Source: an uncultured Pelagibacteraceae bacterium | Lineage (GTDB): Bacteria; Pseudomonadota; Alphaproteobacteria; Pelagibacterales; Pelagibacteraceae | Direction: 5' to 3' | Assembly: GCA_902522525.1 (NCBI GenBank) | Contig: CABYVU010000006.1 | Coordinates: forward strand, 1 to 62,511 | Length of the DNA: 62,511 nucleotides | Shown here: piece after piece, positions 55,191-62,511 of the stretch | How the letters are laid out: each line of letters opens with the position of its first letter | Numbering within the stretch: position 1 is the stretch's first letter | Program-made: the position numbers and the translations under genes | The notes under the pieces: generated by a model | Database searches by the model: none | What the model was told of the DNA's origin: nothing | The model's input: only the letters and a program-made list of their open reading frames with translations

Positions 55191-55898
55191 ATGGCATTCT
55201 TTGAAGGAAATAAAATGACAGGTGGATACGGTGATGGTCCTGATATTATCAGCTCATGCACTATTAATGTTAATAGGGGAGAGATAGTTGCAATTCTTGG
55301 ACCAAATGGAGCTGGCAAGTCTACAGCTATGAAGGCAATGCTTGGATTATTAAATTTAAAATCAGGAAAAATATCAATTGATGGAGAAGATATTTCTAAA
55401 CTATCTCCTCAAGAAAGAGTTAAAAAGGGAATATCATTTGTACCACAAACTAGAAATGTTTTTGCAGAACTTACTGTTAAAGAAAATTTAGAGGTTGGTG
55501 CTTTTTTAAGAACGGATAATGTAAACAATGTTATCGAAGAAATATATGATCTATTTCCTATCTTAAGAGAAAAAAAAGATCAAGTTGTTGGGCAATTATC
55601 AGGGGGGCAAAGACAACAAGTAGCTTTAGGACGAGCTCTAATGATAAAACCATCTGTTCTTATGTTAGATGAGCCTACAGCAGGTGTTTCCCCTATAGTC
55701 ATGGACGAATTATTTGAACACATTATCAGAGTTAAAAATACAAAAGTAGCAATCATTATGGTCGAACAAAATGCAAAACAGGCTTTAAGTATTTCCGATC
55801 GCGGATATGTGCTTGTAACTGGTGAAAATAAATTTGAGGGGTCTGGTAAGGAATTATTAAATGATCCAGAAGTTAGGAGATCTTTCTTAGGAGCTTAG
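55191..55898 (+). CDS. livF: Liv-type ABC transporter ATPase, LivF of the second system
   Basis: A 235-residue ATPase with Walker A GPNGAGKSTAMKAM, signature QLSGGQRQQVALGRALM, Walker B LMLDEPTAGVSP and VEQNAKQALSISDRGYVL, the LivF C-terminal motif. The N-terminus lacks the extension seen in LivF of system 1. It is joined to livG2 with no gap and to livH2 with a 1-nt gap. Confidence 0.92.
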   Translation: MAFFEGNKMTGGYGDGPDIISSCTINVNRGEIVAILGPNGAGKSTAMKAMLGLLNLKSGKISIDGEDISKLSPQERVKKGISFVPQTRNVFAELTVKENLEVGAFLRTDNVNNVIEEIYDLFPILREKKDQVVGQLSGGQRQQVALGRALMIKPSVLMLDEPTAGVSPIVMDELFEHIIRVKNTKVAIIMVEQNAKQALSISDRGYVLVTGENKFEGSGKELLNDPEVRRSFLGA

Positions 55899-55899
55899 T

Positions 55900-56910
55900 A
55901 TGGATTTAATTAATGCAGTAATAGTTTTATTGAATTATACAATTATTCCGGCCTTAACTTATGGCTCTCAATTAGCCCTAGGAGCAATTTTTGTAACATT
56001 AATATACGGTATTTTAAGATTTGCTAACTTTGCAACTGGAGACATGATGTCATTTGGTACAATGTTTGCAGTGCTTTTGACTTATTACTTTCAATCAATC
56101 GGAATTAACTTTGGTTTTCTACCCACTGCTTTGCTCACTATACCTTTTGCAATTTTTATGATGATTTTTTACATGCTGATAATTGATCAGACAGTATTTA
56201 AATATTACAGAATTAAGAAAAGTCCACCAGTAATGCTTGCAATGGTTAGCGTTGGTGTAATGTTTGTAACACAAGCGATCATAAGAATTATAATTGGGCC
56301 TACTGATCGAAGATTCTTAGATGGTGAAAAATTTATTTTAAAAGCAACTGAGTTTAAGGAAATGACAGGTCTTGCAGAAGGTTTAACAATTAAATCTACA
56401 CAATTGATAACAATTGTGGTCACTATAATTGTTGTTGCTATTATGTTTTGGTTTTTAAATAAAACTAAAACTGGAACTAGCATGAGAGCCTACTCAGATA
56501 ATGAAGATTTAGCTCTTCTCTCAGGAATAGATCCAAAAAAAGTAGTTCTAATTACCTGGATTATAGCTGGAATATTAGCAACAATTGGTGGAATTCTTTA
56601 TGGTTTAGATAAAAGTTATAGACCATTTGTGTATTTTAATAACATGTTACCCATTTTTGCTGCAGCGATAGTAGGTGGAATAGGAAATCCATACGGAGCA
56701 TTCTTCGGTGGTTATGTTATAGCATTTGCTGAAATATTTTTGACATATGCATATAAAAAATTTTTAGTCTATTTATTGCCTGAGTCTTTAGAACCAAATT
56801 CATTGATGCAATTATTATCAACTGATTATAAATTTGCGATTTCATTTTCTATACTAGTTATTGTTTTGATATTTAGACCATCAGGTATATTTGAAGGAAA
56901 ACGCATATGA
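55900..56910 (+). CDS. livH: Liv-type ABC transporter permease, LivH of the second system
   Basis: A 336-residue permease with about eight transmembrane segments. ALGAIFVTLIYGILRFANFATGDMMSFG matches the LivH start. A longer loop after segment four (KSPPVMLAMVSVGVMF, then TDRRFLDGEKFILKATEF) distinguishes it from LivH of system 1. The coupling loop is TSMRAYSDNEDLALLSGIDPKKV. It overlaps livM2 by 4 nt. Confidence 0.9.
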   Translation: MDLINAVIVLLNYTIIPALTYGSQLALGAIFVTLIYGILRFANFATGDMMSFGTMFAVLLTYYFQSIGINFGFLPTALLTIPFAIFMMIFYMLIIDQTVFKYYRIKKSPPVMLAMVSVGVMFVTQAIIRIIIGPTDRRFLDGEKFILKATEFKEMTGLAEGLTIKSTQLITIVVTIIVVAIMFWFLNKTKTGTSMRAYSDNEDLALLSGIDPKKVVLITWIIAGILATIGGILYGLDKSYRPFVYFNNMLPIFAAAIVGGIGNPYGAFFGGYVIAFAEIFLTYAYKKFLVYLLPESLEPNSLMQLLSTDYKFAISFSILVIVLIFRPSGIFEGKRI

Positions 56911-58277
56911 GGAATTATTTAAATATAATTATAGCGTATTCAATAATGATGCTTTTAATTATTTTAGTTGGCATCTTTCAGTCTTGGTCTATAGCATTAA
57001 CAATTTTTAATTATTGTATGATTTCGGCAGTAATGACACTGGGAGCAAATATTCAATGGGGTTATGCTGGCTTAATAAACTTTGGAATCATGGGGTATAC
57101 TGCATTAGGTGGTTTGGCAGTTGTGTTAGTATCTGTAGCTCCTGTACCAGAAGCTTGGAGCGTGGGCGGAGTAAATATGATGACTTGCCTAGGAATAATC
57201 ATATTAATCATTTTTTCTACAAGGTATATTTTAAAAAATATTCAAAAATCTAATAAAAGAAATTATTTAATAGCTGTAATAATTATAGTTGGATTAATCC
57301 TAATAAAAATAATTGCTGGACCTGCGATTGAACAAATAGAAGCTGTTGATCCCGCAAAGACAGGTTTTCTAGGAGGACTTGGGTTACCAGTTTTATTCTC
57401 ATGGATAGTTGGAGGACTTTTTGCTGCTGGACTAGCTTTTATTGTAGGGAAAGTTGCTCTAGGATTAAGAGCAGATTATTTAGCTATTGCAACGTTATTG
57501 ATAGCTGAAATTGTTGTTTCTATTATTAAACATGAAGATTGGTTGGCAAGAGGTGTAAAGAACGTTATTGGATTAAAAAGACCAGCGCCTTATGAAATTG
57601 ACCTACAAACTTCTCCTTGGTTTATAAATTTAGTAGAAAAATTTCACTCAGCAAAATTAGATCTAGCAAATTCATTGTCGGAAAGACAAGATATTTTAAA
57701 TCAGTTAGTGATTGATGCATCATCTGTTTATGTAAAACTATGCTTTGCAGGCATGTTTTTAGTTGTCGTTATAATTTTATTAATAATTACACAAAAAGCT
57801 CTTTACTCCCCCTGGGGTAGAATGATGAGAGCAATAAGAGATAATGAAGAAGCCGCAAGCGCAATGGGAAAGAATGTAGTTAAACAACATTTATTCATAT
57901 TTATTTTAGGTTCAGCAATTGTGGGTATTGCTGGAGCTATGATGGTAACTAATGATGGACTGTTCACCCCAGGCAGTTATAGACCAATGAGATATACATT
58001 TGTAATTTGGGTCATGGTAATTGTTGGTGGTACAGGTAACAATTTTGGAGCAATTCTTGGAGGATTTGTTGTATGGTTCTTGTGGGTAGAAGCAGCACCT
58101 ATTGCTTTATTTTTCATAAATTTATTTACAGCTCATTTACCTGAAACGAATGAGATCAAAATTCATTTAATTAATAGTGCTCCATATTTTAGATTTCTAC
58201 TCGTTGGTATTGGACTTCTTTTGATTATGAGATTTAGACCTCAAGGAATAATTCCAGAAAAAATTATAAAACAATAA
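56907..58277 (+). CDS. livM: Liv-type ABC transporter permease, LivM of the second system (long form)
   Basis: A 456-residue permease, about 100 residues longer than LivM of system 1. NIQWGYAGLINFGIMGYTALGG is the family start and GRMMRAIRDNEEAASAMGKNV the coupling loop. The extra length lies in a segment of about residues 75-145 with two further hydrophobic stretches and an extracytoplasmic loop, and in one near 215-265. The stop lies 6 nt before the ArgO-like exporter. Confidence 0.9.
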   Translation: MRNYLNIIIAYSIMMLLIILVGIFQSWSIALTIFNYCMISAVMTLGANIQWGYAGLINFGIMGYTALGGLAVVLVSVAPVPEAWSVGGVNMMTCLGIIILIIFSTRYILKNIQKSNKRNYLIAVIIIVGLILIKIIAGPAIEQIEAVDPAKTGFLGGLGLPVLFSWIVGGLFAAGLAFIVGKVALGLRADYLAIATLLIAEIVVSIIKHEDWLARGVKNVIGLKRPAPYEIDLQTSPWFINLVEKFHSAKLDLANSLSERQDILNQLVIDASSVYVKLCFAGMFLVVVIILLIITQKALYSPWGRMMRAIRDNEEAASAMGKNVVKQHLFIFILGSAIVGIAGAMMVTNDGLFTPGSYRPMRYTFVIWVMVIVGGTGNNFGAILGGFVVWFLWVEAAPIALFFINLFTAHLPETNEIKIHLINSAPYFRFLLVGIGLLLIMRFRPQGIIPEKIIKQ

Positions 58278-58283
58278 TTTACG

Positions 58284-58892
58284 ATGAGTTATTTGATTTT
58301 AGGGTTCTTTACAGGACTGAGTTTAATATTAGCTATTGGCGCTCAAAATATATTTGTAATAGAGCAAGGTTTAAAAAAACAATTTGTTTTTACTGTATGT
58401 ATAATTTGTACATTTTCAGATTTCCTTCTTATATTTTTAGGAATATTCTTATTTCATTATTTTGAAAGTTTTTTTTCTCCTTCAGTTGAGTTAATTTTAA
58501 ATATTCTTCTATTTTTATTTTTAGTTCATTTTATTTGGAAAAAACTTAAAAATATAAATATAAATTTTGAAATAAATCAAAAAAATGAAACCAAAGGTCT
58601 AGGTCCTGTAATAATTAAAACTCTTGGTTTTACTTATTTAAATCCTCATGTTTATTCTGATACTGTATTTTTTTTAGGAAATTTTTCTAAAAGTTTTTTA
58701 ATTAATCAAAAACTGTTATTTGGGTTTGGTGCAACTCTTTCCTCAATTATATTTTTTTTCACATTGGGATACTTATCTAAGTTTTTATCTAATTACTTGA
58801 ATAGCAATAAAGTTTGGAAAATTATAAATATGCTAATAATTTTATTTATGTCAGCACTTAGTATTTTTGTATTAATCAATATTTTAGGATAA
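58284..58892 (+). CDS. LysE/ArgO-type basic amino acid exporter
   Basis: A 202-residue protein with about five to six transmembrane segments. FFTGLSLILAIGAQNIFVIEQGL is the LysE/ArgO N-terminal motif (GAQN), and TLGFTYLNPHVYSDTVFFLG contains the NPH/D element, both closer to LysE/ArgO (lysine, arginine export) than the RhtB-type protein at 45704. It closes the 14-gene unit begun by livH. The stop is followed by the hairpin that terminates the convergent binding protein gene. Confidence 0.88.
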   Translation: MSYLILGFFTGLSLILAIGAQNIFVIEQGLKKQFVFTVCIICTFSDFLLIFLGIFLFHYFESFFSPSVELILNILLFLFLVHFIWKKLKNININFEINQKNETKGLGPVIIKTLGFTYLNPHVYSDTVFFLGNFSKSFLINQKLLFGFGATLSSIIFFFTLGYLSKFLSNYLNSNKVWKIINMLIILFMSALSIFVLINILG

Positions 58893-58924
58893 AAAAAACT
58901 CCAGCGATTTTCACCGCTGGAGTT
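58891..58924 (-). terminator. Rho-independent terminator of the second binding protein gene
   Basis: AACTCCAGCG (58897-58906), 8-nt loop, CGCTGGAGTT (58915-58924): a perfect 10-bp stem. On the minus strand it is followed by a run of eight T (plus-strand A8, 58891-58898), a complete intrinsic terminator for the gene that reads from 60174. On the plus strand no T tract follows, so it is mainly one-directional. Confidence 0.92.
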
Positions 58925-58937
58925 AAATAATTAAATA

Positions 58938-60174
58938 TTATCTTTGTTGTTTATCTTTAAACTTACCACCTTTAATCTCTTTTTCAATAAAGGCTCCAGA
59001 TGCTTCACCAACATCTGTAAATTCAACACTTGATGCTCCTTCGTAGTTAACAGCTTTACCACTAGCAAGTAAGTCTAATGCTTTTTTTTAATTCTCCTGG
59101 ATATATTTTTTCTCCTGGAGCATTTGCCACTGACATTACATTTGCTTGAACAGTAGCTTTATCAGCTTTACCACCAGCTTGCATTGCTAACACAATTAAT
59201 GCTGCTGCATCGTAAGACTCTGAAGTGTAAGGACCTGATGAGTCAATTCCTGCGGTACTAGCAACATCTTTAAAAATTGATGCGCCTTTACCCATAGATC
59301 CAGGAAGAGAACCAAAAGACTTGTTAAGGTCATCACCAAACCTATCAGTTAGAGAATCACCGATCATACCATCTGAAAGAACAAATACATCAAAAGCACC
59401 AGAGTCAATTGATCCGCCAATAATTGATCCACCTGCTTGATCTAAATAACCAAGCACTGCCAAAGCATCTCCACCAGCAGCTGCTAATGTTGCAACTTCT
59501 GCTCCGTAGTCAGCTTTACCTTCTTCATGTGCAGTTACTGTAGTAACATTTATACCATGTGATTTTACTGCAGCTACATAAACATCAGCTAAACCTTTTC
59601 CATAGTCGTTATTTGTGTGAGTTACAGCTATACTTTTTACACCTCTATCTTTAGTTATGTCTGCTAATACTTGACCTCCTCTAGCATCTGATGGCGCAGT
59701 TCTAAAGAAAAGTCCATTATCATCAAGGTCAGTAAGACCTGGTGATGTTGCAGATGGTGATATCATAACTACACCATTTGGAACTGCTACATTAGTTGCT
59801 ATTGCTCCTGTAACACCTGAGCAATCTGCACCCATAATAGCTACAACTCCCCCTGATACCAAACCTTCAGCAGCTGCTGTTGCTGCAGCCGAGTCTACAC
59901 ATGTAGAGTCTGCTCTTTCAGCTTTAATAGTAGATCCACCAAGTAATGAACCTGAGTCAGATGCTTCTTTAAATGCAAGTTCAGCCGATGCTGCCATTGC
60001 AGGAGTTAAAGATTCAATAGGTCCAGTAAAACCTAATATAATCCCCATTTTAATTTCTTCTTTTTCGACAACTACCTCTTTAGGTTTTTGTTGAGTAAAA
60101 TAAACTATTGCTGCAATCACAATAATTGCGACAGCAATCATTATCCCTATATTCTTATTTTTTGTTTCAGCCAT
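58938..60174 (-). CDS. Membrane-anchored Liv-type binding protein, interrupted by a +1 frameshift at an A8 run
   Basis: A type 1 periplasmic binding protein (MGIILGFTGPIESLTPAMA, MGADCSGVTGAIATNVAVP, SPSATSPGL). Instead of a cleavable signal it has an uncleaved-looking N-terminal membrane segment at about residues 8-26 followed by a charged linker (KPKEVVVEKEE), and no lipobox Cys. The frame stops at 59062 with a short abnormal tail. If one A is removed from the A8 run (plus-strand T8, 59082-59089), the frame continues as ALDLLASGKAVNYEGASS to a stop at 58938-58940, giving about 411 residues and ending 14 nt before the terminator stem. A purine-rich ribosome site (AGGAAAG) precedes the ATG. 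It probably serves the second Liv transporter, whose plus-strand genes lack a binding protein. Confidence 0.85.
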
Positions 60175-60245
60175 TCTTTCCTCGTTAATTATTTGATTTA
60201 TATAAATGCAAGTAAATCCTATTGGTTTTTATTTTCAATCAAAAA

Positions 60246-61103
60246 TTATCTAATCTTTTGAGCAAAAAACACAGAAGTTATAACAATTATTCCACCAATT
60301 ATTGTGATGAATGATGGAATCTCACCGAAAATGAAAAAAGTAAGTATTAAACCAAACACAGGAAATAAAGCATAGAAAGGTAAAACCATATCAAGAGGAT
60401 AAAATTTATACAAATAAAACATCATTAAATGTCCAAGAAGGGAAATAATTGCTCCAGCATACAAAACTGTAAACCAACTCTCTAAACTAATATTTGTTAT
60501 AGTTTGAATAGCATTACCCTCAAATACAGATGATAATATAATTAAAATTAAAAATCCTGTGAAACTCATTATTGTATTTGTATATTTAACATCTAAATCT
60601 TTTAAATATCTTGAAAAGACTTGTGACAATCCATAAAAAAAGGCCATTCCACAAATTAGTAGTGATCCTATAATTTCATCAACAACTTTTGGATCAAAAG
60701 CAAGAATAACAATTCCAAAAAACGATGTCATAATAAGTAGCCATTTTTTGAAACTTATTTTTTCATTTAAAAATATTGAACTTAATATTATTCCAAACGG
60801 AATTGAAAGCTGAGCACCTATTGTTATTGGTGCTAGTATGCTTGAGGCATTAATAGATAAATATAAAAACATATTCACCGCAACACCAAAACATATCGAA
60901 AATCCTATTAAAGGAACAATAAATTTTTTTTCAGGAATATAAAATTTAAAGAAAGGAACTAAACAAATAAATACAACAGCCATCCTTAAAGCTCCAAAAA
61001 GAATTGGAGGAATTGAATCATTTAATCCAAGTTTCCCTGTTGGATAAGCACTTCCCAATAGAAAAACTACAAATAAAATAAGTAATGTGTGCTTTGTCGA
61101 CAA
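60246..61103 (-). CDS. EamA/DMT-superfamily permease
   Basis: A 285-residue protein with ten predicted transmembrane segments in two EamA repeats. LLGSAYPTGKLGLNDSIPPILFGALRM is the usual first-repeat motif (xGSxxPxxK), and the second repeat begins near GSLLICGMAFFYGLSQVFSRYL. The substrate is unknown. The start lies 3 nt after the aldehyde dehydrogenase stop, so the two minus-strand genes form a unit. Confidence 0.86.
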   Translation of the reverse strand: MSTKHTLLILFVVFLLGSAYPTGKLGLNDSIPPILFGALRMAVVFICLVPFFKFYIPEKKFIVPLIGFSICFGVAVNMFLYLSINASSILAPITIGAQLSIPFGIILSSIFLNEKISFKKWLLIMTSFFGIVILAFDPKVVDEIIGSLLICGMAFFYGLSQVFSRYLKDLDVKYTNTIMSFTGFLILIILSSVFEGNAIQTITNISLESWFTVLYAGAIISLLGHLMMFYLYKFYPLDMVLPFYALFPVFGLILTFFIFGEIPSFITIIGGIIVITSVFFAQKIR

Positions 61104-61106
61104 ATA

Positions 61107-62511
61107 TTATCTTATAGAGAAAGGATCTAAAGTTGGTTCATCAGAAGTGTAATACCATGTAGTTTTTACTCTAGTATAATCTTTAATTGAATCCATTCCC
61201 GCTTCCTTTCCATATCCACTATCTTTAATTCCACCAAAAGGTGCTGATGGTGAAATTAATCTGTAAGTGTTAACAAACGTTATTCCAGCTCTAATTGCAT
61301 TCGATACTCTTAAACCTCTAGCAAAGTCGCTAGTATAAACTCCTGAAGATAGTCCATATTGATTATCATTCATTTTTTCTATTACTTCTTTTTCATTATC
61401 AAATTTCATGATAGACAAAACTGGACCAAATAATTCGTTTTCAGCAGTTGGCAGGTTATGATTATCGCATTCAATTATAGTTGGAGGAAAATAATATCCT
61501 TCATTAGAAAAAGGATGTCTTTTACCACCACATCTTACTAGTCCACCTTGTTCAATTGTTTTTTTTATGTTTTTTTCAATAATTTCAAGTTGTTTAAAGT
61601 TACTTAAGGGACCCATTTCAGTCTCAGGATCCATAGGTGCACCTATTTTTATTCTTTCAGCTCTTTTTATTAGTTTATTAAGAAACTCATCATAAATTCC
61701 TTTTTGTAAATATAGCCTAGAACCTGCAATACAACTTTGTCCACTAGCACCAAAAATACCTGCAGTAATACCATTGATAGCATTTTCTTGATGTGCATCA
61801 TCAAATACTGCAACCGGGCTTTTTCCACCTAATTCTAAACTAACCTCAGACAAGTTTTCTGCAGAATTTCTTATAATATGTCTTGCAGTTTCAGGTCCTC
61901 CTGTAAAAGCAACTTTCTCAACTAAATCATGCGTGGTTAAAGCTTTACCACATGGATCTCCAAACCCTGTAATCACATTCACTACTCCTTTTGGAATACC
62001 AGTTTCCTCTATAAGTTTTGCAAATTCAAACATCACAGCAGGGGCAAGCTCAGAGGATTTAATTACAACTGTATTTCCCATAGCTAGAGCAGGAGCAAGT
62101 TTTGTTGCTGTTAAAAACATTTGGGAGTTCCATGGCACAATTGCAGCAATAACACCTATAGGTATTCTTGAGGTTATGGCTTGAATGTTTGGTTTATCTA
62201 TTGGAAGAACTGTACCTTCAACTTTATCAGCCATACCAGCGTAATAGTCATAATACTCTGCGATATAGTTTGCTTGTTTGTTCGTTTCTCTAAATAGTTT
62301 TCCAGTATCAATTGTTTCAATCTTACCAAGTAATTCTGCATTGTCTCTAAGTTTGTTTCCAATAGCTCTTAAAAATTTAGCTCTTTCTCTTGGCAATATT
62401 TTTGGCCAATCCCCTTCAAAAGCTTTTTGAGCAGCTTTAACTGCTTTATCGACATCATTGGCGCTTGCCTCTGGAACAACAGCCCATGGTTTGTTATCTT
62501 CTGGGTTTAAT
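61107..62511 (-). CDS. NAD(P)-dependent aldehyde dehydrogenase (5' end outside the window)
   Basis: The frame is open from the right edge (first complete codon near 62510, reading NPEDNKPWAVVPEASAND) to the stop at 61107, about 468 residues. Segments seen are VPWNSQMFLTATKLAPALA, VNVITGFGDPCGKAL, VAFTGGPETARHI, the catalytic Glu in LELGGKSPVAVFDDA, the catalytic Cys in GASGQSCIAGSRL, and AENELFGPVLSI. An internal TTG at 62394-62396 is not the real start, because homology continues upstream. The substrate is an aldehyde such as betaine or amino aldehyde type; it cannot be narrowed down further. Confidence 0.92.
   Translation of the reverse strand, partial: LNPEDNKPWAVVPEASANDVDKAVKAAQKAFEGDWPKILPRERAKFLRAIGNKLRDNAELLGKIETIDTGKLFRETNKQANYIAEYYDYYAGMADKVEGTVLPIDKPNIQAITSRIPIGVIAAIVPWNSQMFLTATKLAPALAMGNTVVIKSSELAPAVMFEFAKLIEETGIPKGVVNVITGFGDPCGKALTTHDLVEKVAFTGGPETARHIIRNSAENLSEVSLELGGKSPVAVFDDAHQENAINGITAGIFGASGQSCIAGSRLYLQKGIYDEFLNKLIKRAERIKIGAPMDPETEMGPLSNFKQLEIIEKNIKKTIEQGGLVRCGGKRHPFSNEGYYFPPTIIECDNHNLPTAENELFGPVLSIMKFDNEKEVIEKMNDNQYGLSSGVYTSDFARGLRVSNAIRAGITFVNTYRLISPSAPFGGIKDSGYGKEAGMDSIKDYTRVKTTWYYTSDEPTLDPFSIR

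Overview
The window is a very AT-rich, densely packed bacterial segment. Gene content and order, split-type tmRNA, tiny intergenic gaps, start/stop overlaps (ATGA, GTGA, TAATG) and the protein flavour all point to an alphaproteobacterium of the SAR11 clade (Pelagibacterales). That placement is an inference from recognition, not from a search.

Layout. 1-5.7 kb: isoprenoid and cofactor genes (ispA, dxs, aroC, pdxH, a long-chain polyprenyl synthase), with strand switches every one or two genes and overlapping ends. 5.8-14 kb: an S49 peptidase, glyQ-glyS (glyS is interrupted by a one-base shift in an A8 run), ppdK, then nadC and nadA on the minus strand. 14-19 kb: tRNA-Leu(GAG), a membrane-anchored sugar-dehydrogenase-like protein, a circularly permuted tmRNA gene, and a small, even more AT-rich island of three glycan genes (polytopic GT-C-like protein, epimerase, GT2). 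19-25.4 kb: thyX, mrp, hflK-hflC-DUF2065-degP and miaA. 25.4-30.4 kb: branched-chain amino acid synthesis (ilvB, ilvH, ilvC, leuA). 30.4-35.9 kb: the rod-shape set mreBCD-mrdA-rodA. 36-45 kb: a tightly spaced seven-gene unit beginning with a DadA-type oxidase and a fused indolepyruvate:ferredoxin oxidoreductase (split by a frameshift), followed by a DMT exporter, a 2-hydroxyacid dehydrogenase, an HDAC-like amidohydrolase, msrB and a DUF1479 protein. 45-46.4 kb: glutaredoxin, DUF2805 and a LysE/RhtB exporter behind a palindromic putative operator. 46.4-60.2 kb: two complete Liv-type ABC transporters. They enclose AzlCD, a pentapeptide-repeat protein, a CsiD/GlaH glutarate 2-hydroxylase and a ProC-like reductase, and end in an ArgO/LysE exporter and an inverted, frameshifted, membrane-anchored binding protein. 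60.2-62.5 kb: a DMT transporter and an aldehyde dehydrogenase that runs off the window.

How the genes fit together. The house-keeping blocks cover isoprenoids, NAD, thymidylate, branched-chain amino acids, cell shape and membrane protein quality control. The accessory interest lies in the 36-60 kb stretch, where amino acid import, export and oxidation genes are packed into two long co-directional units. It also lies in the glycan mini-island abutting tmRNA.

Three otherwise well conserved genes (glyS, ior, the second Liv binding protein) are each broken by exactly one base in an 8-nt A run of the coding strand, while longer A/T runs (10-13 nt) in other genes are in frame. This is either consensus error or a set of transcriptional slippage sites. 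I see no CRISPR array, insertion sequence, rRNA or phage gene.
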